DNA of 64,000 bases from NCBI GenBank assembly GCA_001949185.1, contig BDGG01000015.1, positions 290,314 to 354,313 on the forward strand, in the 5' to 3' direction. Below are positions 24,300-34,930 of this stretch, in pieces. The notes under the pieces are model-generated. The model saw only the letters and a list, made by a program, of their open reading frames with translations, made no database searches and had not been told where the DNA came from. Within the stretch, counting starts at the first letter, position 1. Each line of letters opens with the position of its first letter. A program made the position numbers and the translations under genes. The DNA is from Ramazzottius varieornatus. Lineage: Eukaryota; Tardigrada; Eutardigrada; Parachela; Ramazzottiidae.

Positions 24300-24944
24300 T
24301 GCTACTGTGGTTAATTGTAAGGTACGAATATTTTGATGAAAAATTTCGGTTACTCGCGGGTCAGCTTATTATACGATAGAAAGGTCAGTTTGACGAAGGT
24401 AACACGGTAACGTATCAGCGTAGAATGCGCAAAGTAAGATACTGCTAATAGGAAAGTAAGACACTACTAGCAGGACAATAAAAATATTGCTATTGTGCGC
24501 GCATGCTATTGTATGCGCGAAACCAAATTACCACGGTGGGTTACAGGTAGCAACGTATGGCCACGTTATAGACGCTCACGGTTTTGGTTACAACTATGGC
24601 TAGTTTCACGGTAGGCGGCTGTAAACGTGCACTCGTGTTCGGTTACAGCAACCACCGGCTACTGTACAAGGCAACGTTAGACGTGCGCGTGCTTCTACTT
24701 TTAGACCGTCAGTTACAAACAACATAAGGCTACGCGAGGCGTGCACACGTGTACGCAAGAAGCTTTGTTCAAGAAAAAAATAAGATTGACGCCCGGACCT
24801 TCCTTAATTACGAAACGAACACGGAAGTACTTGGGGTCAATGAAGGTAAACTGTCAAGGTAGGCGGATATACACAATTGCGTAAGCCATTTGCCCAGCCT
24901 TCGCACAGTCCCCAAACACTGATCCCAAGCGAAGGCTGATTGAA
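24300..24944. other. Spacer between the two retroelements
   Basis: It contains loosely repeated segments of GGTTACAG / ACGTGCGCGTGC type and no ORF. It could include the 5' untranslated or terminal region of the Ty3/Gypsy element or the 3' region of the tyrosine-recombinase element. No direct repeat to the other side of either element was found. Confidence 0.4.
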
Positions 24945-25900
24945 CTAACCTGAGATTCGCAGCATAGCTTGGGTCAAGGACACCATATCTGGTCGGACGT
25001 ATCGGTTTGAAACGTCGCTGCTCCATCTACCCATGGCCCTAATCTGTTCCATGGAGCATCCGGCTTTAGAAGCCGTCGAAGCCGCTCCTATCCGGAAACT
25101 ATGAGAGGTAAAGCCATTCCCGAGAAAAGTTTGTAGCTCGCGATTGACACGTTGGCGAGTCAGGTAGCATCCATCATGGGAAATGAATAATGGTATATGC
25201 CTGGCTGAAGATCTGACTAGCATATGAGCGTGAAGGGCTTGCACGGGACAAGTATCCGTTTGAGTTTTTGTTAGATAAATTGTTTTGCGATGCGTTTTAT
25301 CTCGCCGCAAACATATTTGGACCGAATCGCAGGATATTTGTAAGTCGTTCAGGACAAGGTTTGATTTGTCAAAACTTGTCTCCTTCGAACTGGTATACTC
25401 GGACACACGTAACATGCCGTAGAAGGCCATGGTAAAAGCCGACCAAAGCATCAGTTGGTCGTGTCGAAGAATGAGAGACCCGAATAGGTCAACTTTGAGC
25501 TGTCGTAAATGTTCTATTGTCAGAGGTTTTCTCTTGTATGTGTCGGGACGGGTTTGGTTGGTTAGACCTTTCAACATCATTGAGAGGTAATGGTCATTTC
25601 TACCAGGATCTTCGAAACCGTGCTCCAGTTGTTCTGAACGTACGCCGGCTACATAAACTGTCGCTGTTTTCCCGCTTAGCCCTTCGCTATCCAACCAGGA
25701 AACGAACCGTCTGATGGTTTGGCGATCCGTAGGGAGATAAGGGAGATGATGGCTCAAACAGAAAGAGCGAAATCGCTCAAATCCATGTCGGTAGCCTCTT
25801 CTGGTAGAGGTGGCCAATCGCTTACTGACGAGCTCTCGCGATCTTGCATCGAGTTCGAACAGTTTCCGGGTTCTGGCATGATCTCCCGCAAAAAATCGAG
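24945..25900 (-). pseudogene. Tyrosine recombinase of a DIRS/PAT-type retroelement
   Basis: A 290-codon frame (25817-24945) continues upstream without ATG as LFELDARSRELVSKRLATS. It has the DIRS-order recombinase layout: an N-terminal SAM-like region, MAFYGMLRVSEY with the first catalytic Arg, and a C-terminal block HSFRIGAASTA (H-x-x-R) followed by GRWSSDVSNRYVRP with the nucleophile-region Tyr. The catalytic R-H-R-Y residues appear kept. The enzyme inserts double-stranded cDNA by site-specific recombination instead of a DDE integrase. It lies directly downstream of the RT frame and has no visible start codon of its own. A frameshift separates it from RT. Confidence 0.85.
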
Positions 25901-26932
25901 TTGAATGCCGAGGAAGGTGAGTTTAGTCGTAGGGCCCTCGGTTTCCTTTCGCTATGGGCACACCAAGGTGTGCACATAATGCTCGTATAGAAAATGGCAC
26001 GCAGGTGACGAACTAGGTACAGCCCACCAGAAATCGTCGATGTAATGCAAAACGTCGAGCATTCCGCCAGTGGTCTTAATTTTCCAGTCGAGAATTTTGG
26101 AGAGATCATCGAAAAAACTAGGTGAAGATCGACACCCAAACGGCAGTACCGTATCGAAATAATATTTTCCATCGCTTATGTAAACAAGCAGATGCCAATC
26201 CTCTTTCGTGACTGGTATGAGTCTAAAGGCGCCCTTCAAATCCGTTTTCGCCATCAAACAGCCCTTTCCAAGTTTAAGACAAATATCAATGGCGTCGTCG
26301 ACTGAACAGAAATCAAGGGTATAATCTGTTTTCGAAGTGTAATCGTTGACTGACTTTCTGAAGGGTCTGGACAAGTCCATAATAAGGCGAACTCCGCCTA
26401 GTTTTTTGGGGCGTACACCCATAGAGGAACAAATGAAGTTGAGAAAAGGCGGATGATTCAAAGGACCAACGGTGTGCTTTGCAGCGACCTCTTTGGCTAC
26501 ATAATCGCGTACGACCTCATGGTGTTCCCGAGCAGTTCGAGCGTTAGGTGTAATTTGAGTAACATCAGGGCCGGTATAACCCAGGCGAAAACCGTTGATA
26601 AGACCATTGACGAAATAATCAGCAAATTCGGAGTCGGGATATTCCTTCAGGGCACGAGCAAACCGTTCTGGTATCAGCGGGGTGTATGCTTTATCAGGAA
26701 TTTCAACAGAAGTAAAATGATGAGTGGTAACAGGAACGGGTGCTAGCGAAGTAGATGGAACATTAAGCGTAGCGATGGTTGAGCTCGGTATGCCCGGGTT
26801 TGAGGCATTGCGAACAGTTATGGGCATAGTTCTGATAACATGGTTCAGCGCAGCCACCGGGTTTGTTGAAACGACTGCAAGCCAGGACCACAGCTTTAGG
26901 TCGATTACCATCAGAGTTAGGATCAGAGCCAT
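25860..26932 (-). pseudogene. Reverse transcriptase of the DIRS/PAT-type element, RNase H missing
   Basis: The frame 26932-25952 has the DIRS-type lead (TPLIPERFARAL...GLINGFRLGYTG), then the RT blocks MDLSRPF, KTDLKGAFRLIPV, LPFGCRSSPSFF and the catalytic LHYIDDFW. The next block, TTKLTFLGIQLDFL, lies in another frame near 25920-25870. About 100 bases later the recombinase begins, so no room remains for RNase H. Family members normally have RT-RNase H-(methyltransferase)-recombinase. An internal deletion plus at least one frameshift are inferred. Confidence 0.85.
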
Positions 26933-28253
26933 CAGATTTCATGTTAGAAAATCTATTAGATCTATTCACACCTTCTTTCCTGCTGGGGCATGTTGCTGCA
27001 ATATGGCCCTTCTCGCTGCATATATGGCAAGTAGCGGTGCGAATCCACTCAGAGTATGGACCTCGAGCAACGGTGCTGATAACTGTGGTGGTAGTAGCAG
27101 TTGACTTGAAATTATTTTTAACGGCCTTAACGATATCACGGTCCTCGTGGTACCACCCGGTTACATCAGTATCCGGCAATGCCATCTTTTAACGGAAACG
27201 TTGGTCATATTCCAACCAAAAGCGCACGTCAGGCTTTCGTGAAGCCAACCCCCGGATATTGCCACTATAGGCAAGGAAAGGTATAGCCATATCGGGGTAA
27301 TAGTAGCTTCGATAGAGAGAGAAAGTCAAAAACGCATCTTGCCAGGAGGGCAAGTCAACGATCACCAAGTGTCCTGTATTAGGGTCACCGGGTTGTTTGC
27401 GCTTGGTGTTATCAGGCACATATCTATCAGTAGCCAGATCCTGGAAGACCACGTAGGCTGATTTTCGTCGAAGCAACTTGTCAACAGTAGGACTGACTGG
27501 GGGGAAGTTGAAATGAGTAGAAGGAGGAGGCTTTTTTGAAACGACACTGTAGACAACTGAGGTAGGTGAGGAAGGTATTTGATTGCCGTACTGCGGTAGA
27601 GGCGAAGGAGCCCGGGAGACTGAGTACGTTGGTGAGGAGCATACCTGACGATGGAGTGACTCGTTTGTAGCTTCCAGCTGCTTGACATAACGAAGGATGG
27701 CGGCAATCTCTTCTGGTGTCGGGTAGGTGGCGTTGGTAGGCAACCACGGATCCCTTCCATTTCGGCCTGCTTGTTCGCCTTGTAATCGTTCACGGGAAGA
27801 ATGTCCCATGTGACCCATCAAGACGTCGTGTCCACCAGGTCCCACTTGATCACCAACATACGCGCTCCCTTCGTATTCCATTCTTCTTTTCTGTCTTCCT
27901 GATCTATCCGACACGCGAAGTAATTCCGGACCAGTTCCCTGTCTTTCCAGTCTTCCAGATCCACTTTCCAGTCTTCTGGATCCATTCCCCAGCCGGCTTG
28001 GGCTTCCTTGTCGGTCTTCTCGTCCGGGTTCTGCGAACAGCTCCAAGGCCCGATCCACACTGACCGCGCGACGAACTTCTTTCAACGCCGAGCGAAGACG
28101 TTTGGCGAGAGGCACCTCTGGTAACGTGGTAAGAACTTGACTATCATCTGGCCCAGCTGGGTATTTGGTACCGTAACGGTGTCGTCCACTAGGGCTATCG
28201 CTGGCTACCGGAGGCATAGCCTCGTGTAGGCTCTGAGGTCGCGAGTTCGCCAT
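26763..28253 (-). pseudogene. Gag-like protein of the DIRS/PAT-type element, split by one stop codon
   Basis: The first frame (28253-27189, ATG start) is Arg/Ser/Pro-rich and ends in the DIRS-type block WLEYDQRFR. After one TAA, the same frame continues at 27185 with the W-x-x-ED-DIV block, a zinc knuckle (CHICSEKGHIAATC, CX2CX4HX4C) and the second motif CSRFNKPGGC...HNCSQCLKPGH found in DIRS-order Gag proteins. The zinc knuckle and the two-part layout recall PAT-type elements. The Gag reading frame overlaps the start of the RT frame, as is usual for this group. Confidence 0.8.
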
Positions 28254-28724
28254 CGAGAAGACTTTTAAAAGCTGAGAAAAAAGCTGATGTGCTCACTTCG
28301 TGAAACAGTGACTGACTCCAGCTATAAATTTAGACTGTAAGCTACTCAGGATCCACATGGCAACCTAATCAGATTACTACTCTGTAATGAGGGAAATGCC
28401 GAAATGACGTCAACGGCAGTGTAACACCTTTCGGCGTTAACTCTCTTTACCCTTCACCCCTCTCGGCCAATCGCTAACGCGACAGCCCTACTTGGCACCG
28501 CTAAGTTCTATAGTTATTTGCTTGAAGGGAAGCAAAATTCGAAAGAAGAGAAAAAAATTTTGGGCAAGTTGCTGCCGGAACAGTGCAAAAAAGCACGGAA
28601 GTAACCAATTTCGAAAGAAAATCGCGAAAAATTCAACTGGTTGTTTCACTTAAAAAGGTCACAGTTGCCGTACACTGACTTGTATTTACCGATTGGCCTT
28701 GGTACACCGCTGTCCTGGTGTTCG
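28254..28724 (-). other. Leader of the DIRS/PAT-type element
   Basis: About 470 bases without a frame separate the Gag ATG from the 66-bp direct repeat. Position suggests the 5' untranslated region of the element. No function can be read from it. Confidence 0.4.
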
Positions 28725-28790
28725 AGAAGTACGTGAAGTGTTCGTGCTGATTCAGCACGAGTGCTTTATTGCCGAGGTAAGCTCTTTACA
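28725..28790 (+). repeat. 66-bp direct repeat, right copy (identical to 17903-17968)
   Basis: Exact match to the left copy, same orientation. It lies just upstream (in minus-strand terms) of the Gag leader, where a terminal repeat of the DIRS/PAT-type element would be expected. Confidence 0.85.
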
Positions 28791-28820
28791 CAGCCAGCAC
28801 CACAGAGAACCACTAAATAC

Positions 28821-28915
28821 GCTCAGGCAATTACGAGCAAGCTTCGGGCAACTCAGGAGAAACTGGCCATTGCCCGAAGTCAATTGCCTTGAATTGCCTT
28901 GCCTGCGCCAAGCCC
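28821..28915 (-). repeat. Inverted dispersed repeat, right copy (left copy 16099-16205)
   Basis: The bottom strand matches the top strand of 16099-16205. It lies 30 bases outside the right 66-bp repeat. Confidence 0.75.
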
Positions 28916-28919
28916 AAAT

Positions 28920-30485
28920 TAGATTTACGCTTGGCGCTTCGCGTCTCATTTAGTACTTCTAACACCCGTAACCCTTTCCGTGATTAAAACCGTCCCCTCA
29001 CAGCAATGTCAAATCAAATCCGGATGATCTACGCAGGTTGAGGGGGTGAATGTTTTAGATACTGCTAAAGCCTTCTCAGTGCGCGAGTTCACGAGGGCAG
29101 TGAGTGACGGTACACTGACGCAATAAAACGATCTGTAAGCAAATAGAGTGCGCGACTCGACCGGGGGGCGCATGGGTGGTACGCGCGCTGTGAGTCACTG
29201 CTTAATTTGATGACTCTACGTGTGCACGGGCAGCTCAATAGCTGCTATACCCAGCGCGTGCACAACTCCTATTTTAGTTGCGGCGACTTTTCATGGCGAC
29301 GTCGTTCTGCTCGCATCAGACCTGTCTGTCTAATGCTTCATATCCGGCAGGTTACGATCAAAGCCGTGGATGTTTTGTGCATGTTGCAGCACGAAGGAGG
29401 GCGACGTTCGCTGTCGAGGAGAAGAGGCATAAAAAAGAATGAAAAGTGGTTTGTGCAAACTTCTTTTCTCAATGGACCATTTTCGTGCAACCCTGCTTTC
29501 TGCCTTCGGGTGACGTCATGCGCCGAACGGCCTAGTATCGGAAATCGACAGTCAAGCAGGGAAGTTGAATACAAAACCCCAGCAAACGCTTACATGCACT
29601 GTAGTGAGAACGTTCTTCTTGGATATTAAAGCCCGTTCGAGCAAACTTGCTACCGCCTGCAACTTCCTCGTCTAAAGATTCGATCCCACTTCTTTTCTTC
29701 TAATTTATTCACATTTTCGTACACCGTTTCACCGCTTCTACTGAGTTATGGTTGGATAATATGGCTGAGAGATGGTCTAGAAAAAATAGGTCAGAACGAC
29801 GTCCGGTGAAGTCTCTTCATCACGAACGAAACGCGATCTCGGGAATTGCGTGTGTAAACTACAACCTTCGATCCAATTTCAGAAAACGTAGAAATTCTTG
29901 GCCTGTTATGAAAATCAGGAAAGGCTCCAGAAAAGCCAAGGAAACGTGGCAAATGAATTTGAGCTGTCAGATTCGGCCATTTTGCTGATAGACGCCATTT
30001 TCTGTCAAAAAATCTACCTCGTGCTCGGAACAGCAGATCCCTACTTTCAACAACTGTTTCAGTAACACAGTCCCTAATTTATTGAATTGAGACAAAACGA
30101 GCGTGGAACGTCAGCTGGAAATTAAAAAAAATCATTTCTCCAAAACTTCGAAATTTGGTGTAGTGACCGATACTGTAGTAGCATGTCAGTCAGAGAACCT
30201 CACGGACGGCAAAATTTTCCCGTGTCTGAGAGGAAAGTTTCGCCGATGCCCACCTGAGTTTCTCGAAATTCCGGTCAGGGAGACCTAATCGCTTGAACCG
30301 CGCTACTGTGGTGACAGCGTTTCAATTCAGTCAAGGCTTAAAAGTCAAGTATACGACCGCTTCTTCATACCAGGGTTACGGACAAAATACTTTTTTTTAG
30401 TATAGCTTTCTGCGGTGTGCTTCGGTCTTATCGCGGTCGTACTTCAGCAAATGCTCCACTCAGAGACGAAACGATTGCAGCTACA
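28920..30485. other. No gene recognised
   Basis: Several frames of 60-140 codons occur (for example 29207-29629), but none shows a domain, codon pattern or splice structure that supports a gene. Confidence 0.4.
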
Positions 30486-30872
30486 ATGGACCGGGAGACT
30501 TCATATCACGAATGCAGGGATTTTTTTATAGTTGCGGTATGCTCGGCAAGATCGACGATTGCTGCAGGTAACGTCAAGCAAGTCAGAATTCAATTTTGGG
30601 CTAACGTCATAAGTTGACTACCAACAATTAATCCAGCTTCAAGTGGCTACAATGATACGCTGGCTGTTTTGCAGATCCCACCGAATGCGCGATTTGCGCA
30701 ACAGACACTCCGAGTAGTCTTGCGATCATGACAAACGTCAACCAGCCAAACTGCGTATCTGATAATCCCGTGGTCTTGAAGCAATACTTTACCCGGTGTA
30801 GTAGTATCGGCATTGAGTAGACAAGTACAGTCTGCCAGCAAGTGTTTTTCTGAGCCACCGATGGCGTGACAG
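30486..30872 (+). pseudogene. Three-finger (Ly6-type) gene remnant, copy D
   Basis: Exon 1 (30486-30567) has an ATG and a good signal peptide (MDRETSY...FFIVAVCSARSTIAA) with a phase-1 donor GCAG|GTAACG. Exon 2 (30675-30872) starts after TTTTGCAG with PTECAICATD and has the conserved CVSDNP block. It meets an in-frame TAG and then a TGA where copies A and C read FYDKDG. It ends at the shared phase-1 donor ACAG|GTATAT. Two stops and the absence of exon 3 make it a pseudogene. It does preserve the clearest leader exon of the family. Confidence 0.75.
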
Positions 30873-30928
30873 GTATATTTGGCGAAGAAAGATCTAACTT
30901 TTAACTGCGACTTCATCTGGGTAGTGTT

Positions 30929-30980
30929 GAAACCCCAAATCATGAATTTTTTGTGAAACCCCAAATCATGAATTTTTTCC
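30929..30980. repeat. Tandem duplication, 2 x 26 bp
   Basis: GAAACCCCAAATCATGAATT plus TTTTGT is repeated head to tail with differences only in the last two bases. Confidence 0.85.
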
Positions 30981-31283
30981 AACTGTTCAGGAATCGACTT
31001 TTTGTGTCTGGGCACCTGAGGGCGATCCGAGGGTTTCTGTACGATGCGATAGAGCAACTCAAGAGCTTTCTATCGCGCTTTACAGAAATTTTATCAGAAA
31101 TATGAGACGGAAGATCTTGACGGGGCAACCAAGGGTGAGAAAATGAAAATTTCGAAATTCCCTCGTCCATCAGGAAGAAATGGGTCTTGAACCTCGTTTC
31201 ATCGACGAAGTGACATTTTCAGGAGAGTCTGTAAAAGCTGGAATTATTAAGTTATTGCTATTAATTCAGGTCATCGCTCTCAC

Positions 31284-31883
31284 CTTGAAATAAGAAGGAC
31301 CAGCTTGATCCGCGTGGTCGCTCTGCGCGAAATCAAATGTGATGACACGCGTTCCCTTTACACCGGGAGGGAACTGCTGGTTGTCGGACGTGATGTGCTT
31401 TGCATAGAGTTCCTTGCTGGCTAAAATGCGAGCCGTATACGCAGCTCGTTCGCCCTTGGCGTGCTTCCGGTGAGCGTCCCATCGCTGTCGCAGATCGTAC
31501 ACAACCTTCCCCATGCGGCTGCCATTGTAAATCTGGCTGATCAGTTGGTCACAAGTACCACACAAGTCAGTGCGTAGTCCGCGGATTTTAACGTGTCTGA
31601 CAAGTCTGCGCCACACCGAGCAAAATGTGCTTCTTGAAAATGGCTGTTTTATCGTGCCGTCTTCGTTTGGAGTGCCGTGTTTCTTACAGAACATGTCAAA
31701 CAAGAAAGTTCTGCTAAAGTCCGAAGGTAGGTAGATGGAGGGAAGTTGAATGGCAGCTCTTGTCGGCGTTGGCATGGGCAGTCCGAAAAGCGACGCCTTT
31801 TCCAGGAGGAAGTTAACAATCCATAGGGACTTTTCCGGTTTTAACGTGTTTCTTTTTTGACCGATGTGACTGTGTTGGGGCAA
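31284..31883 (-). CDS. Partial gene of the uncharacterised TDLC-motif, possibly transposon-derived, protein family
   Basis: The minus frame reads LPMPTPTR and LPSDFSRTFLFDMFC, then LRTDLCGTCDQL, H-x4-KGERAAY and finally FDFAQSDHADQAGPSYFK. I recall this order from a large unnamed family in cnidarians, fish and other animals (LP-R...LPS...F-x-x-W...TDLC-x-x-C...H-x3-A-x-x-ER-x-x-Y...DYAQ...QPGP-x-YF), often found in repeated, transposon-like contexts. The exon ends at 31284 with TTCAAG|GTGAGAG. The downstream exon that should carry the rest of the domain was not found. The upstream border is also unclear, since 31883 has no ATG. It is likely an exon of a decaying element-borne gene, and no function is known to me. 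Confidence 0.55.
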
Positions 31884-32221
31884 ATGAAAACCTCCGTTTC
31901 TAATACAGTCTCTCAGTCACTTCAGACGGAGTCTCTGATGTTGTTGACGTACTTGAAGCCACCACGGCAGAGGTCAAACCCGTAGTTTTCCTCGCGTGAA
32001 CCATTGACTGAATTTTTTGGACTGCTTCTTTATATGGATACATTTGTAGGTTGTGAATAACTACCACGTGACCAAGCAAAGCTCCCCCGAACAGGCCGAT
32101 GTCCAAAATTGTACACTTCTTTGTTGGCTAACTCACAGTACAGACGGGTTGAATGTTCATCAACTGCGCTGCTTATGGCATTGAATGTGGACAGCCATGA
32201 ATACTTGAGACGCAGCAGTTC

Positions 32222-32434
32222 TTAATTAAAAAAAATCAAAAATATCCACATTTGCATCATTTTAGGGAAAAACAGTGTCATTCAGGGGTTTTTTTTTCTT
32301 CACAAGGGCGATGAAATTTCAACGTTGTTTTTGCCGGCTTCTTTGTGTGCGGCCTTTTGCGGCATTTTAGAGTTCGATGCAGCTTTGTCTTCTCTACAAG
32401 ATGCATGATTTAGGGTTTCTACTTGACAGTACCC
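32222..32434 (+). repeat. Dispersed repeat, copy 2 (first copy at 793-1027)
   Basis: Same order of landmarks as the first copy, with small indels. It lies just upstream (in minus-strand terms) of the TDLC-family fragment. Confidence 0.8.
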
Positions 32435-32644
32435 ATTGTTTGTCCATCTTTTCAGGCGAAATTACTGGCCCAAGCAACCTGAATATTTTCGCTTAACTTT
32501 AAAGAATGAGCCATTTCCAAAATGACTCATGGACAGCTAAAGCAGTTTTCATTGGCTGACAATTGTGAGATGTTTTTTATCTGGGTTTTTTCCAGCCATT
32601 TATCTGCGCGGCCCCCCGGTACGGCACTACCGCATTAGTACATC

Positions 32645-32812
32645 CACGAAGGGAAAGTTTGGAAAAGTAAGTTTGGAACAGGTGATTCCGAAATAGCGGA
32701 ACGGAAGTTCGTACTTACATATGAAATTCCCACCAATGCACTTTTTGACAACTTCCTACGGCTGATTTCTGAATTTGCCGTCTTTTCCGCCTGTTCCAAA
32801 CCTTCCCTTCGT
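32645..32812. repeat. Inverted-repeat element (MITE-like), about 168 bp
   Basis: CACGAAGGGAAAGTTTGGA near 32645 and GTTTGGAACAGG near 32670 mirror CCTGTTCCAAACCTTCCC TTCGTG at 32790-32812. The left arm carries an extra partial copy of GTTTGGAA. No coding capacity is present. Confidence 0.7.
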
Positions 32813-33900
32813 GCGTGTGGCCGTCATATTTGCAATGTGCTATGTTTGAGACAGCAAATATTGATAGCATATATGCCGGCATATTTGCTATCTACCCGCT
32901 ACTGGACAACTGACTTCACAATCCAGAGAACACGCAGAACATAGCTAGAAAAAGTCGACTGCGACAAGAATACAAGCAACCCAGTTCGCTCTGGAAGTTT
33001 TCGGACATGTCACGATCATATAGTCATAAATCACTGGCGATAGGAAAATCATGCATGGTTCTGCTTCGACAGAATTCACCGAGTCATAGAGTCCACATGG
33101 ACCATACGACTCGATGGAGTCCAATCCCGGTCAAACTATGATGAATGACAAGACGACTTTGAAAATGTGACGAGTTTTGCTGTTTTAGAAGTAGACTTGC
33201 TGGAAATTCTCAGTTTTTGGCGAATGTGGCGAATGGAGGAACAGGTGTCGAGCGCAGATGTGCAGTGAGCATCACAACACGACGACACGCACTAGAAACA
33301 GCGGTTCCGTCACCGTTTGACTTGATTGAATTCACTCGAACGCTGAATAACTACAAGACGGCTTGGTTGACGACAACTTCCACTGCGTGCATCCAGCCGG
33401 TAAAGAGGCTGAACAGTTGAATTGAGCCAATCGCAGATCTATACAGGAAATGGAGAATCAGCAACTCTACTTAGAAGTACTTCGGTCGTCAAATCAGGTA
33501 GCTTGCAAAAACATTTAAGCAGAGCAATCAGCTTTTCATCCAGCACGTCCACGAAGTTCGAAGAACGGAGATGGTGCAGTAGCCAATAAAGTGGCGTTAG
33601 TAAAATTTCACAAGGTACACTACGTCGTCGCGAAAGTTCGGAATACATCAATGATCAATCGAAATGCCAGGGTTTCTCTTCTAAGTGCATTACTTTCGTA
33701 GTTTGCGTGTTTTCTGGATTGTGTAGCTAGCGCTACTGGATCTCCGTACAGCATTGCAGACATGCCCGGAGTGTAGATGGCAGGTATAACTGCTGCTATC
33801 ATTTATGACCAACTTAGTAAATAGACGGCATAAATGCTATCAATATTTGCTACGTTTCACACATAGGATATTGCAAATATGACGGCTACATGCGTGTACA
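32811..33900. mobile_element. DNA-transposon-like element with about 70-bp imperfect inverted ends
   Basis: Left end 32811-32880 (GTGCGTGTGGCCGTCATATT ... AAATATTGATAGCAT ... GCCGGC) is mirrored by 33824-33900 (GACGGCATAAATGCTATC ... GCAAATATGACGGC ... TGCGTGTAC). Similarity is roughly four bases in five over 65-70 bases. The 940-base interior has only short frames and no transposase motif, so it is non-autonomous or decayed. Its left end abuts the 168-bp element, and the two may be related or nested. Confidence 0.7.
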
Positions 33901-34930
33901 CCGCTTGCGCGTGCATTTTCTGACTTCGTCTTTCGGCACCTTACACCTTCCCCTTCTGAAAATTTTGCTTTTACGCGCAATCACCTTCGAAAATCAACAG
34001 TCGCACCCCTTCTGGGCTTTGTTTGGGCATCAAGTTTCAAACATGCTGCGGCAGCCAAAAAATTCGAGAAAAACTCGCCTAGAACAGCATCACCGCAAAA
34101 GGCGAGCAGAGATACCAATCAGGCTAGTCGCATACTTTGTCGATTTATCGTGTACTCGTACAAAAAGTGTATCAGCTGAAAGGTGAACATGCTAAAACGC
34201 TTACAGTCCAAAAGGGGGACTGTGTCTTACACTGTAAAATGGCAGCTCGTTAAAAACTTTCAAGGTCGACAGGTTGTGCAAAACAGGCTTCAGTTCTGAT
34301 AGGTGAGATACTAATGCGCAAGCTGGTATGAGGGCTGGCCATTCGATCTGGCATAAACTTTGTTTCCATGCAAAGGGGAGTCCTACGTCCGTTCTGCAAT
34401 ACAGTGACCTCACCCTGTAGCTAGACTTTGCCGACGTCGTATTGACGTTGCCAACAATTTAGGCAAGTTGCACGGAGAGAAGATCCCGGAAGGGCTTCCC
34501 AGACCGCTGTGTAGGTCAGCAGTTTGCGGCAGTATGGGAAGCCCTTTCGGGTACCAGTCCAAACACTTCGAGCACGTACGAGCTCTTTTACGTCACCCTA
34601 CACAGGCGTCAGGCATGCTAATACGTCACGTTCTGAACAGCCAGTCAAAAACTGAGCCTAATAAAAACGTCTATAGCAATCAGTTATTACAAATACAGTA
34701 CGAGTACTGTATCCCGGCTCCAACTGACGTCACTGCCGGTAATGCAAAACGAGTCTTGGACGACTACGACTTTTACAGGTCACACAAAGCCATATCTTGT
34801 TGGCAATTCCCGTAATTTTCTAATTTCAGGTGTCAGACCAGTGCTTTCAAGAAGACATCAACCAAGACAAACTTCTCATAGACGGAACACTCGGAATACA
34901 GAAAAGAATAGGTACGCGTATAAGAGGACA
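33901..34930. other. Spacer before mS22, no gene recognised
   Basis: One local inverted repeat is visible: GGAAGGGCTTCCCA near 34490 and TGGGAAGCCCTTTCGG near 34537. No frame has support. Confidence 0.4.
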
